Counted from the first letter of the stretch, positions 10,135-18,489 are shown. The stretch: DNA of 64,000 nucleotides from Cupriavidus metallidurans CH34 (GCF_000196015.1 NC_007972.2:107460-171459); one strand, 5' to 3'. Made by a program: numbers and translations. Notes: a model not told the origin generated them from the letters alone.

Positions 10135-12954
10135 ATGAATCTAACAATATCCGTTTCGAGCGCGGCGACGGGCTTGCACCCGTTGCGAGCGCTCCAAAAT
10201 ATAGCTTCGCTGAAGCTGCTGGGAATTTTTGGAAAATTTCTTCCGATCGCATTATCACTTGCGGGATTTTGTTTCGCTTCCTTTGTATCAGAGGCAAAGG
10301 CTGATCCGCCCGTGCAAGCCTTCATTCTTAGATGGAACGATACCTATCACAACGAACCGGGGAACATCAAATCATCGGCTGCAGCCTTATGTACAGAGGT
10401 TCTGCCGAAAACCTTTGCTTCGGACATGCCGGGATGGACGCTGACGAGTTTCCCATATTTCGGCAGTCGGGGTATGTGCGTGATGGATATAAGGCAGAAT
10501 TACGACGGAACCGTTATGACAGACTGGCCCGCCGGCTGGCCATACTTGTATGGTTCCATTTGCGAGGATGGGTCGAAACCTGATACGACGAAGCCTTTGG
10601 ATCAACAATGCGGCACGGTCCGGGGAAACGTGTCGAACTACCCGGGCTCGCAGATCCCCGTCAATCAAATCGATGAGCGGAGCTGTGCCGTTGGCAATCC
10701 ATGCTCCGTTGGCTCAGGGCTAAAGCGGCAATCCGAGGTTGACTATGTCGGCGCCGGCGCTCAGCCTCTATCCCTGCAACGAACCTACCGATCGAGCTAC
10801 CTGGTGGCGCCAAGAAAAGGCTTCGGTGCCCTGTGGATGCACGAATGGCAGAGGCGTCTGGATTTTTCTTCGTACTCTGGCACCACGCCTCTGCTCACTG
10901 TTCAGCGTGCCGATGGCAGTCATTCCAACTTCGGCCCCAGCAACGGTATTTGGCTTTCCGTAGATGGAAAAGGCGATTCCCTGACGCCACTTCGAGATGG
11001 TAAAGGAGTAATTTCTGGCTGGCGGTTTGCCCAAATAACGATGGGAGTCACGGAAGACTTTGACATTGCCGGCAAGCTCCTGCGCGTACAAAAAGCCAAT
11101 GGTTGGGCAACGTCGCTGACATACAGTGACGCAAGCACGCCCTCGAGCATTGCACCGGAACCGAATCTTCTCTTGGAAGTTCGGAATGCATTTGGTCAGA
11201 AGCTCTCTTTTGCGTACGATGCGCAGAGTCGTATCGTTGCTGTCACCACGCCCGGCGGGAACGTAATCACATATTCGTACGATGCCAACGGCATGCTGAA
11301 CGGCGTGACCTATGCCGATGGCACGCGACGCCAGTATCACTACGAAAACTCCCAGTACCGCTGGGCGCTGACGGGCATCACTGATGAAAAGGGCGTCCGG
11401 TTCGCGACGTATGCCTACGATTCCCTCGGCCGCGCCACCAGCACCGAACACGCCGGGGGCGTCGACAAGTTCCAACTGAGCTTCCTCGGGAATGGACAAA
11501 CATCGGTGACCACCGCGGACGGCACCAGCCGCACCTTCACCTCGGAACTGCAGGGCAACGTGCTACGTGCTACCGGCGCCTCGGCCCCCTGCCCAGCGTG
11601 CGGGGACATCGCCAAGGCGGTGACCTACGATGCGGCAGGAAATGTTGCGAGTCGGAGGAATTTTGCGGACAAGGAGACGCGCTACAGCTACGATGCGCTC
11701 GGGCGCGAGACCCAACGCATCGAGGGCTACGGCACGGCGGACGCGAAGACCACGACCACCGAGTGGCATCCGACGTGGAATTTGCCGCTGAAGGTGGCTG
11801 CGCCCGGGCGGGTCGACTATTTCACTTACGATGGTCAAGGTCAAATGACCGCCCATGGGTGGTTTCCCACAGCCGACGTCAATGGCGGCCAAGGGCTCAA
11901 CGCAGCCCCATCGGGAGCGGTGTCCAGCAACAGCTATGGCTATGACGCCAACGGGCTAATGACAGCATTGACCGAACAAGTCGATGGCACGGCGACCCAG
12001 CAGTGGACGTTCGGCTACGACGCACAAGGCAATTTGACGTCTGCGGCAGACGGAACCGGTAGAACTTCGCATGCTGTGCAATATGATGCCGCCGGGCGCC
12101 TCCTCGAAGCGGTCGATCTGGAAGGCGTGACCGTCAAGTATGTCTACAATCAGCGAGGTCGCGTGCTCCAGTACCTGTATGGCGAGAACGTGACCGCATA
12201 CGTGTACGACGCAATCGGGCAGAAAGTCCAGGTGACCAGTCCCAACGGAGACGTCACGAACTACACTTACGATGCGGCGCACCGGCTCATCGACGTATTG
12301 TTCAATGGTCAGTCGCTCACTGGCCCAGACCCGGATGAGCAACCTCTGGCCCTAGCCAGGACATCGGCAGAAGATGCAGGGGCCAATCCCTTCAGTGCAT
12401 GGATGGGTTGGGTTTCGAAGCTATTCAACTGGTTGTTCGGTTCGGCACATGCGCAAGCGATACCAGTGCCGGTAACGGCAGTAGGCGCATCTATGTCGAT
12501 TCCTGGTACCTACACACCGAACCCATGGGACGTGCTTGCCCCCAACCTCGGTGGAAAGAAGCCTTGGGAGTGGATGGCGATTTGGACGACACGATTGATT
12601 GAAGCGTGTTCGGGAAACAGTCCGAAAACCGATCACCGAGGACGGATTCAGGCGCAAGGTCCTGGCTATCCAGATGAGGGCGTTGGCGATGTTGAGGCGT
12701 GGGCGCAGGCGGACCCGCTTTCTGCAGCGTCTGGATTGGCGAAACTGGAAGCCCTTGAAGGGCGAATGACAAAGAAGCAGTATCAAGCTCGTTCACAGGC
12801 TTTGGCGAGAGCTAAGCGGTTTGTTGTGAATGCCAGCAGAGGCGGCGGAACAGGCCCAACGAAACAGACCTTCCGCAACGATGAGGTCATCGCAGTCAAT
12901 GGCAGTGAGCGCATTGATATTGAGGTACAAAAAGGCATGGCTTTCGTGCCGTAA
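10135..12954 (+). CDS. Intact RHS-repeat protein with variable C-terminal toxin-like domain
   Basis: 939 residues. The N-terminus has a long hydrophobic export-signal-like segment up to SEAKA (about residue 57). A DUF6531-type entry domain (SCAVGNPCSVGSGLKRQSEVDYVGAG and following) spans about residues 182-230. RHS/YD repeats (YSYDANGMLNGV, YATYAYDSLGRA, FTYDGQGQMTAH) run to about 740. A hydrophobic WMGWVSKLFNWLFGSAHAQ linker leads to a C-terminal domain from RGRIQAQGPGY to RIDIEVQKGMAFVP. RHS proteins encapsulate and deliver C-terminal toxins. Here the carrier has its own signal rather than a PAAR domain. A small partner gene follows by 12 bases. Confidence 0.9.
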   Translation: MNLTISVSSAATGLHPLRALQNIASLKLLGIFGKFLPIALSLAGFCFASFVSEAKADPPVQAFILRWNDTYHNEPGNIKSSAAALCTEVLPKTFASDMPGWTLTSFPYFGSRGMCVMDIRQNYDGTVMTDWPAGWPYLYGSICEDGSKPDTTKPLDQQCGTVRGNVSNYPGSQIPVNQIDERSCAVGNPCSVGSGLKRQSEVDYVGAGAQPLSLQRTYRSSYLVAPRKGFGALWMHEWQRRLDFSSYSGTTPLLTVQRADGSHSNFGPSNGIWLSVDGKGDSLTPLRDGKGVISGWRFAQITMGVTEDFDIAGKLLRVQKANGWATSLTYSDASTPSSIAPEPNLLLEVRNAFGQKLSFAYDAQSRIVAVTTPGGNVITYSYDANGMLNGVTYADGTRRQYHYENSQYRWALTGITDEKGVRFATYAYDSLGRATSTEHAGGVDKFQLSFLGNGQTSVTTADGTSRTFTSELQGNVLRATGASAPCPACGDIAKAVTYDAAGNVASRRNFADKETRYSYDALGRETQRIEGYGTADAKTTTTEWHPTWNLPLKVAAPGRVDYFTYDGQGQMTAHGWFPTADVNGGQGLNAAPSGAVSSNSYGYDANGLMTALTEQVDGTATQQWTFGYDAQGNLTSAADGTGRTSHAVQYDAAGRLLEAVDLEGVTVKYVYNQRGRVLQYLYGENVTAYVYDAIGQKVQVTSPNGDVTNYTYDAAHRLIDVLFNGQSLTGPDPDEQPLALARTSAEDAGANPFSAWMGWVSKLFNWLFGSAHAQAIPVPVTAVGASMSIPGTYTPNPWDVLAPNLGGKKPWEWMAIWTTRLIEACSGNSPKTDHRGRIQAQGPGYPDEGVGDVEAWAQADPLSAASGLAKLEALEGRMTKKQYQARSQALARAKRFVVNASRGGGTGPTKQTFRNDEVIAVNGSERIDIEVQKGMAFVP

Positions 12955-12966
12955 AGGGGGAACAGG

Positions 12967-13182
12967 ATGACCAAGACATACGAGATTTGGCAAGCAATCT
13001 CGGACATTGATGGAAGCGGACAAAACGCGCTTATCGAAAAGGGGCAATTCGAAGCGCAAGCCCACTTGTTCGAGGGCACGCCAGTGCTACTAAAGACGTT
13101 TGATGCCGAAACCTATGACGAAGCCGCACAAATCTATAACGATTACTTCGGATGGGGCAAATACCACCCGATGAAAGACTAG
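12967..13182 (+). CDS. Small protein downstream of second RHS, candidate immunity protein
   Basis: 71 residues (MTKTYEIWQAISDIDGSG...), ending NDYFGWGKYHPMKD; homologous to the 71-residue product at 8800-9015. A GGGGAACAGG sequence precedes the ATG. Its tight spacing to the RHS toxin-like tail and the matched divergence of both halves support a cognate pair. The toxin type is unknown, so immunity is an inference. Confidence 0.78.
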   Translation: MTKTYEIWQAISDIDGSGQNALIEKGQFEAQAHLFEGTPVLLKTFDAETYDEAAQIYNDYFGWGKYHPMKD

Positions 13183-13657
13183 GGGTTGATCGGTGTTACG
13201 CTCGGCGCGAGACGATTGGGGACGAGCGGTGCTCTTGATGGGAATCACCAAAGCCGAATCAACGTCGGTTCATGATAGTTGAGCGGACGTTTGTCGCAAA
13301 AGGTCCAGTGGCTGGGATTGGCCGGACCCAGCCACCTGGCCAGCAGTCAGTGAATGACTGTCATGGCCTGCGGCGCAGGGCTACTACCTCGCCCCTAGAG
13401 GGATTTTGATCCAGCGGACACAATTCATGCGCCGCTCAAAGCAACCCCTCGGTTGAAATCGTCCTCCAACGTCCGCGACGACGCACAGCCGTCTCGGCTG
13501 AAGCTAGCACCGGAAACTATCACGAGCGGGCCAAGATCATCGAGCGCCTGTATGTATTCGCCACGACCGGTGCCGAAGTTCATTGTCCTCAATTTCAATG
13601 CGCAACACGCGATACGCTGATCAGTGCCCAAAGCCCCTGGGTGACAGCGACTTCTCA
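13183..13657. other. Intergenic region after RHS module 2
   Basis: About 475 bases. The first part resembles the sequence after module 1 (both carry AACGTCGG followed by TTCATG or CTCATG and a nearby AGCGGACG), so the duplication included 3' flank. A hairpin lies at 13308-13335. The word TCAATGCGCAAC occurs twice, near 13595 and 13654. No convincing gene was seen. Confidence 0.5.
13308..13335. terminator. Hairpin downstream of RHS/immunity module 2
   Basis: Perfect 9-bp arms GTGGCTGGG (13308-13316) and CCCAGCCAC (13327-13335) around a 10-base loop. No T-run follows, so intrinsic termination is uncertain; it may be an mRNA 3' stem. Confidence 0.4.
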
Positions 13658-14608
13658 ATGCGCAACAACAAGGTTTCATTAGATAATGCCTGGGAAGGCT
13701 GCCAGAAGGTAGGCCCGGGCTGCGACCATTGCTATGCCGAAACCCGCAACCAACGGTCTGGCGGGGGCGTTGCCCCGAACTGGGGACCAGGGGCGCCGCG
13801 CCGCCGCACCTCCGCAGCCAACTGGCGAAAAATGTTTCGGTGGAACGCTGCCCACGCCGCGTTCGCTGCGGTCCACGGCCGCCGCCAGCGCGTCTTCTGC
13901 GCGAGCTTGGCCGACGTGTTCGATACCGCCGTCCCTATCGAATGGCTTATCGACGTGCTTGATGTTTGGCGCCAGACGCCGCACCTGGACAAACTCGTGC
14001 TGACCAAGCGCATCGGCAACGCTACGAAGCGGCTCGGTGAGGCGTTCAACACGCTGATGCTGCGCGACGATTGTGCAGAGAATCCGCTCGTACCTTGGCT
14101 GGCAACGTGGATCGCCGGCAATGCACCCGCTGATATCTGGCTCGGTGCCACGATCGTGAATCAGGCTGAAGCCGACCGCGATATCCCCAAGCTGCTGCGC
14201 ACGCCTGCCAAGACGCGGTTCCTTTCGATGGAGCCGCTGCTCGGCCATGTCGACGTTTTCTCCTCTGCTACCGGCGAACTGTTGCACACGTCCGGCAACG
14301 ACTACGAGCCGGGCGCCCTCGACTGGATCATCGTGGGAGGTGAGAGCGGCGCCGGCGCCCGCTCAATGCACCCGGCATGGGCCCGTTCCCTGCGCGACCA
14401 ATGCGCCTCGGCTGGCGTGCCGTTCCTCTTCAAGCAATGGGGGCACTGGCAGGTCGTGGATGGGTCTACGGGGAAAGCGGCCTTTCACGCTGTCGGCAAG
14501 AAGGCCTCCGGCCGGCTGCTGGACGGGGTGGTCCATGACGCCTTCCCTGTGACGTCGCTCGACGTCGGCGCTGCATGCGGACGCGCACTGGCGCGTGGAG
14601 CGAAGTGA
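13658..14608 (+). CDS. DUF5131 (phage Gp37/Gp68 family) protein
   Basis: 316 residues from ATG 13658 (MRNNKVSLDNAWEGCQKVGP). Family hallmarks are the cysteine cluster GCQKVGPGCDHCYAE (Cys15, Cys22, Cys25), VFCASLADVFD, and ending motifs WIIVGGESGAGARSM and VPFLFKQWG. Members occur in phages and islands and have a radical-SAM-like three-cysteine site; their biochemical role is not settled. An upstream in-frame start at 13583 is possible but lacks family similarity. The stop TGA at 14606-14608 is followed in the same frame by a DNA-methylase remnant. Confidence 0.9.
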   Translation: MRNNKVSLDNAWEGCQKVGPGCDHCYAETRNQRSGGGVAPNWGPGAPRRRTSAANWRKMFRWNAAHAAFAAVHGRRQRVFCASLADVFDTAVPIEWLIDVLDVWRQTPHLDKLVLTKRIGNATKRLGEAFNTLMLRDDCAENPLVPWLATWIAGNAPADIWLGATIVNQAEADRDIPKLLRTPAKTRFLSMEPLLGHVDVFSSATGELLHTSGNDYEPGALDWIIVGGESGAGARSMHPAWARSLRDQCASAGVPFLFKQWGHWQVVDGSTGKAAFHAVGKKASGRLLDGVVHDAFPVTSLDVGAACGRALARGAK

Positions 14609-14896
14609 TGGAGCCGTGCCGCCCAGGCACTCGGCTTGCCGACCCACGGCGCCATGCAGCCTACCGACATCCCCGACTTCTTCACGCGGTTCCTGTCCCA
14701 GCCAGGCGACCTTGTGGTCGACCCATTCGGCGGGACGATTCGCACCGGCCTGGCCGCCGAGAGGTTAGGTCGGCGCTGGATCGCAACGGAATGGATCCTG
14801 CAATACGCGCGCGGTGCCGCCGAACTGTTCCGCCAGTTCGACGGCTTTCAGATGCACCCGGCCATGCAATGGGCCACTCAACCCAAACGACAATGA
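14609..14896 (+). pseudogene. C-terminal remnant of DNA methyltransferase
   Basis: After the DUF5131 stop the same frame codes WSRAAQALGLPTHGAMQPTD..., then DLVVDPFGGTIRTGLAAERLGRRWIATE. This is the SAM-binding motif region (D-P-F-x-G) and motif II of an N6/N4-type DNA methylase, close to its natural C-terminus. The target-recognition and catalytic parts are absent, so it is a fragment of about 95 codons left by deletion or recombination. A short product from TTG 14636 is conceivable. Confidence 0.75.
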
Positions 14897-15138
14897 CGCA
14901 GCACGACGACAACGAACGCGAATACCCCGAACCCGAAACCGTCCTTGCCATCCGCGGTGCCATCGCCACCGGGCAGCTGGGCGGCCCCAAGGGTCCGCCT
15001 GGCCACTGGCTTAATGAATTCTGGCAGATTGGCGCCGCGCTGCGCGACCATGCCGAAATCCTGCAGGGCTTCGAGGACACCGCGCTGCAGGAACTCCTGA
15101 ATACGACGGCAGACTATCTGGCGACCGACGTCCCTTAG
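14893..15138 (+). CDS. Small hypothetical protein
   Basis: 81 residues from ATG 14893 (MTQHDDNEREYPEPETVLAI), overlapping the methylase-remnant stop as ATGA. It is acidic at the N-terminus, then reads GHWLNEFWQIGAALRDHAEI. No family recognised. The translational overlap implies it was coupled to the methylase gene and may now depend on read-through or on reinitiation from DUF5131 translation. Confidence 0.6.
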   Translation: MTQHDDNEREYPEPETVLAIRGAIATGQLGGPKGPPGHWLNEFWQIGAALRDHAEILQGFEDTALQELLNTTADYLATDVP

Positions 15139-15232
15139 CCCGGCCGCCTTTCGCACAGTCAGTCGCGCCCGACCGTTGGGCACAGGATGCGGGCAGGCAT
15201 AATGCCGGCATTTCCCGATCCTGATTCTCCCC

Positions 15233-15823
15233 ATGCCCAGCGGCCTCCTCCAATGCGCCCACTGCGACGGCGCCCCGACCTACATCTCTGGCCGGCTCCA
15301 GGCAGTTATCGTATGTGAAGAATGCGGCATTTCTACGCCTCCTGTTCGCCTGGACTCTGCGGACAAGGACACCGCGTTCACGACGCTCAGCGCGATCTGG
15401 AATAGCCGCGTCGAGCACCGCCCAGCCGACCAGAACGCGGTCTCAATGATGTCGCGGCGCGCGCTCACCGCATCGGACATCCCCTACTTCCTGAATCTGC
15501 TGGCGGCAACGACCTCCGACTGGGAGACGGTCGGACCCAAGTTTGCCGCCATGGCCGCGGCGCTTGCCCAGCCAGGGTACGAGTTCAAGCACGTAGATCC
15601 ACCGGAGACCGTGATCTCCCAGGCGGCGAGATACCAGAAACTGTTGAAGCGCGCGAAGATCATCTATATCGATGGCGCACCGATGATCCGCTTCGATCAT
15701 GTGCCGGCACTGTGCGCGGAGATCGCCGAAGAATCCCTCGCCGACAAGGACTGGCCGCTTCTGGATCTGCACGAGTTCATTGGTAAGGCTATCGATGGCC
15801 TCCCCGATCACTGGCAGCCTTGA
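15233..15823 (+). CDS. Zn-ribbon hypothetical protein (Lar-like N-terminus)
   Basis: 196 residues. The N-terminus LQCAHCDGAP...IVCEECGIS has two CxxC pairs like a zinc ribbon. The following DTAFTTLSAIWNSRV resembles the W-N-x-R ending of Lar/restriction-alleviation family peptides. The rest has no recognised domain. An anti-restriction role is only suggested by this short similarity. It lies 54 bases before the nuclease gene, on the same strand. Confidence 0.65.
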   Translation: MPSGLLQCAHCDGAPTYISGRLQAVIVCEECGISTPPVRLDSADKDTAFTTLSAIWNSRVEHRPADQNAVSMMSRRALTASDIPYFLNLLAATTSDWETVGPKFAAMAAALAQPGYEFKHVDPPETVISQAARYQKLLKRAKIIYIDGAPMIRFDHVPALCAEIAEESLADKDWPLLDLHEFIGKAIDGLPDHWQP

Positions 15824-15876
15824 CTTTGGCCCAGAAAGGGCAAGCTGGGAGCGTGTTCAATGACGCCCTCCCAGCA

Positions 15877-16767
15877 ATGATCCGTCAACTTACAGTCGCC
15901 CTTCTTCTCGCCGTCACCGCGGCAGCCGCCTCCGCCAAGGACGCCGCGCAATGCGGAAACATCCTCGAGGCCGGCAAGCCGGCGGCCAGCCGTCCTGCCG
16001 CCAACACCAAGCTGCTCTGCTACCGCGCGTACGCAGTCCTCTACTCGCCGCAGACCCGCACGGCCCTATGGTCCGCCGAACGCCTGACCGCCGCCGCGGC
16101 GGATGCGGCCCGTACATTGCCGCGCGACAGTGATTTCTATGAAGAAGATCGCTTGCCGGCTGGCGAGCGTGCGCAGCGGCGAGACTTCGTACGATCTGGA
16201 TACGACCGTGGCCACCTTGCCCCGAGCGGTGATTTCGGAGACAAGGCGTCTCAGGCCGAAAGCTTCAGCCTCGCCAACGTCGTGCCTCAGAACAGCACGT
16301 CGAACCGGAGGACCTGGAGCCATATCGAGACATCGACGCGCAAGCTCGCGCGTCAGTATGGCGCCATCCATGTCGTGACCGGTCCGGCATTCACCAATGC
16401 CGCCCGAATGCTGAACGGCCGCGTGCGCATCCCGGACTATTTGTGGAAGGCAATCTATGTGCCGGGCGTCGGCGCTGCGGCCTACGTCGTCCGTAACGAT
16501 GCGACGCAAGCCTACAGCGTCATCAGCATTAGCGAACTGTCGCGCTTCACCGGCATCGATCCGTTCCCCGCTCTGGCGCCGACAAAGCGAGGCGTCGCAT
16601 TGGATCTACCGCCGCCGACACCGCATCCGGGGGAGAAGGCGGCTCGCCGTGTCGCATTTGCCAGGCTTGTTGGAAACGACAAAGCAGGGGATGCGGCTGA
16701 ATCCCTCGGTGGGCTGGTTCAGCACGCCGGTGCGCTGGCCACGCTCATGCTGGCCTACGCGCGGTAG
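15877..16767 (+). CDS. Exported DNA/RNA non-specific endonuclease (NUC1 family)
   Basis: 296 residues from ATG 15877 (MIRQLTVALLLAVTAAAASA), a clear signal peptide. The catalytic motif SGYDRGHLAPSGDF (DRGH near residues 110-113) and the downstream SLANVVPQNSTSNRRTW metal-site segment define the Serratia-nuclease fold. Its action is Mg-dependent cleavage of single- and double-stranded DNA and RNA in the periplasm or outside the cell. Related nucleases on conjugative elements may degrade incoming or extracellular DNA; that role is inference. An upstream TTG at 15820 would add 19 poorly conserved residues. Confidence 0.9.
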   Translation: MIRQLTVALLLAVTAAAASAKDAAQCGNILEAGKPAASRPAANTKLLCYRAYAVLYSPQTRTALWSAERLTAAAADAARTLPRDSDFYEEDRLPAGERAQRRDFVRSGYDRGHLAPSGDFGDKASQAESFSLANVVPQNSTSNRRTWSHIETSTRKLARQYGAIHVVTGPAFTNAARMLNGRVRIPDYLWKAIYVPGVGAAAYVVRNDATQAYSVISISELSRFTGIDPFPALAPTKRGVALDLPPPTPHPGEKAARRVAFARLVGNDKAGDAAESLGGLVQHAGALATLMLAYAR

Positions 16768-16778
16768 CATCCCGCCGG

Positions 16779-16794
16779 AAGGAACATGTTCCTT
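16779..16794. promoter_or_regulatory. GGAACATGTTCC palindrome, copy 1
   Basis: Perfect 16-bp palindrome AAGGAACATGTTCCTT. In reverse complement it is preceded by TTTTTTGAAA, matching copies 2 and 3 (TTTTGAAAGGAACATGTTCC). It lies between the converging nuclease and TraB-like genes, next to a terminator hairpin. Presumed binding site of a dimeric regulator. Confidence 0.6.
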
Positions 16795-16804
16795 TCAAAA
16801 AAGA

Positions 16805-16834
16805 CGAAAGGCGCGCCTTTTGACGCGCCTTTCG
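16805..16834. terminator. Bidirectional terminator-like hairpin
   Basis: Arms CGAAAGGCGCG (16805-16815) and CGCGCCTTTCG (16824-16834) are perfectly complementary over 11 bp. An A-rich stretch lies on the left and CTTTC on the right. It sits between two converging genes, as expected for a shared terminator. Confidence 0.65.
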
Positions 16835-16857
16835 CTTTCATACTGGCCGATTTACAG

Positions 16858-17775
16858 TCAGCCTCGTGCCCAAAGCCACGTTCCGAGGCCGAAGTACAAG
16901 GATAGCGGGATGGATGCCCCCGCCAGCGAAGCCAGAACGAAGCGGAGCCGGGAAGGGCGCCGCGGCGCCCGCGCAAGCTCGATAGCGCGCCAGCGGACAT
17001 TGTCCACCATGTCCCGTACCTTCGGGTCCACCGCGGACTCGTCGAAGCCCGCCAGCCACACCATGTCGGAGTTGTGAATCTCGCCCACGAAAATCGATAT
17101 CTCGCTGCCCCCAAACACCCTCGCCCGTTCCACTGCGAACTCCAGCATGAAGACGCTTCGCAACGGGATGTTGAGCTCAGGCTCGATCATCGCAAGCCAG
17201 CGCCAATCAGGATCCGGAAACACAGGCCCGCAGCGATCACCCCCGCCCGCCCGCCGCCGGCAATTCTCCACGAGATAGGCGTACGGCTCCGGAAAGCCAG
17301 CAATCCTGCGCCGCTCGTCGGGCGAGAGCGCATGGAAGGCGGCAGAGCCACCGATGTCCTGGAGACGACGAAACCCGTTCGCTCCGAAGCGGTCCGCCAT
17401 CGTCCGCCGCTCGCGCCGCATGCCAGCGGCCACCATAAACATGCGCATCGGCGTGAGAGCGGCTTTGAACTGCATCCGGAATGCATCGCGCAGTGGGATC
17501 TCAGTCCAGTCGTCCATCTCGACCTGGATGCCCCGGTACAGCTTCGCGAACTTCGTCTCGCCAAAGACAAGCTCTCCCGGGGCATTCTCGATTGCGTCTT
17601 CGACCAGAGCTTTGTACTGGCGATTGGTGCCACCCGTCAGACCATGGAGCACGCCATAGACATGGCAAGTGACGCCGCGATATCGGATCGTCGCCGCATC
17701 GAGGCGTTGCGGGATCTCCGCGGTGCCGGCGAGCAGCTCCGCGACCGGCACGTATTGTGGGGAGGGCGCATGCAT
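16858..17775 (-). CDS. TraB/PrgY-like protein with C-terminal membrane segment
   Basis: 305 residues from ATG 17775 (GTG at 17790 would add five). The N-terminal part RYRGVTCHVYGVLHGLTGG... followed by VEDAIENAPGELVFGETKF resembles the GTxH...E pattern of TraB/PrgY/GumN proteins. A second motif IFVGEIHNSDM lies near the C-terminus, and the protein ends in a hydrophobic helix LASLAGASIPLSLYFGLGTW. Such proteins are thought to act on peptides or pheromones; the function here is unknown. Its start overlaps the extended 3' end of the HU gene. Confidence 0.6.
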   Translation of the reverse strand: MHAPSPQYVPVAELLAGTAEIPQRLDAATIRYRGVTCHVYGVLHGLTGGTNRQYKALVEDAIENAPGELVFGETKFAKLYRGIQVEMDDWTEIPLRDAFRMQFKAALTPMRMFMVAAGMRRERRTMADRFGANGFRRLQDIGGSAAFHALSPDERRRIAGFPEPYAYLVENCRRRAGGGDRCGPVFPDPDWRWLAMIEPELNIPLRSVFMLEFAVERARVFGGSEISIFVGEIHNSDMVWLAGFDESAVDPKVRDMVDNVRWRAIELARAPRRPSRLRFVLASLAGASIPLSLYFGLGTWLWARG

Positions 17776-18071
17776 CGCGTCACCGGCCACCGGCCACCAT
17801 TGACCGCATCCTTGAATCGCTGGCCCGCCTTGAACTTCACGGTCTTGGCTGCCTCGACCCGGATTTCCTCGCCGGTGCGCGGATTGCGCGCCATGCGTTC
17901 GCCACGCTCGCCTTTGCTGAAGGTACCGAAGCCGATCAGGCTCAAGGTTTCGCCGCGGCCTACCGCCTCGACGATGGCATCGAGCGTTGCATTGAGGACT
18001 TGCTCGGCCTTGGTCTTCGTGAGACCGTCGACACCGCGAGCAACGGCGTCAATCAGTTCAGATTTCGTCAT
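17637..18071 (-). CDS. HU-family DNA-binding protein with frameshift-extended C-terminus
   Basis: The first 90 or so residues (MTKSELIDAVARGVDGLTKT to AGQRFKDAVN) are a normal HU/IHF-type bacterial histone with the RNPRTGEEI arm. HU should stop here, but the frame continues about 50 residues (NGGRWPVTRCMRPP...) into sequence that codes for the next gene in another frame. A 7-bp tandem repeat CCGGCCA occupies 17783-17796. Removing one copy would give NGGR followed by TGA, so the extension is probably due to a 7-bp duplication. DNA binding may survive. Confidence 0.8.
   Translation of the reverse strand: MTKSELIDAVARGVDGLTKTKAEQVLNATLDAIVEAVGRGETLSLIGFGTFSKGERGERMARNPRTGEEIRVEAAKTVKFKAGQRFKDAVNGGRWPVTRCMRPPHNTCRSRSCSPAPRRSRNASMRRRSDIAASLAMSMACSMV
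17783..17796. repeat. 7-bp tandem duplication at the HU 3' end
   Basis: CCGGCCA occurs twice head to tail, with period-7 similarity from 17781 to 17798. It sits where the HU reading frame should end. Collapsing it to one copy restores a stop codon four codons after the conserved FKDAVN. Confidence 0.75.
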
Positions 18072-18156
18072 GCGGGTATTCTCCTTGCGCGTTGGATGTG
18101 CCGAGGTATTCAAGCACGCCTCGACCTCATCTCTCGCCTGGAAAGACCCGCCAAAT

Positions 18157-18489
18157 TCACAACCTTTCGGAGTTGGAGCCTGGCCTGCCCGCTATCGGCC
18201 GAGCAGGCAGCTCCGCAAAGTCCTTCAAACCATCGAGGTAAGCGCGCCCCTGGCATGCGAGACTAAGATGCGCGACGTCGGCCTGCTTAAGCGCTACACC
18301 CAACGCCTTTCCCAACACATCGCCCTTCTCCGGCGGCATGGCGGACGAAATGCGAAAAATCGTTCCAGCCTCGGTATCGTGATCCTCGAGCTGCCACCCC
18401 GCCCCGTTCAGCCGCCGCCTGGCTAACGGTGCGAAGTGCGGACCGTAGGCAAATTCCGCCAGCAAAAGATCTCGTGCTAGGAGGCTCAC
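18157..18489 (-). CDS. Hypothetical protein
   Basis: 110 residues from a GTG start (MSLLARDLLLAEFAYGPHFA). Mixed alpha/beta composition, no transmembrane segment, no recognised motif. It reads as coding (EDHDTEAGTIFRISSAMPPEKGDVLGKAL), and its third-position GC is as in the neighbours. It lies upstream of HU on the same strand and diverges from the HEPN-like gene. Function unknown. Confidence 0.5.
   Translation of the reverse strand: MSLLARDLLLAEFAYGPHFAPLARRRLNGAGWQLEDHDTEAGTIFRISSAMPPEKGDVLGKALGVALKQADVAHLSLACQGRAYLDGLKDFAELPARPIAGRPGSNSERL

Noticed and set aside
16781..16792. Reading the GGAACATGTTCC palindrome as an SOS/LexA box
   Set aside because: Beta-proteobacterial LexA boxes are CTG-N10-CAG, and the Gram-positive GAAC-N4-GTTC box has a different spacing.
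17074..18426. 450-codon plus-strand open frame
   Set aside because: Crosses the TraB-like gene, HU and the hypothetical gene antisense; HU on the minus strand is unmistakable.
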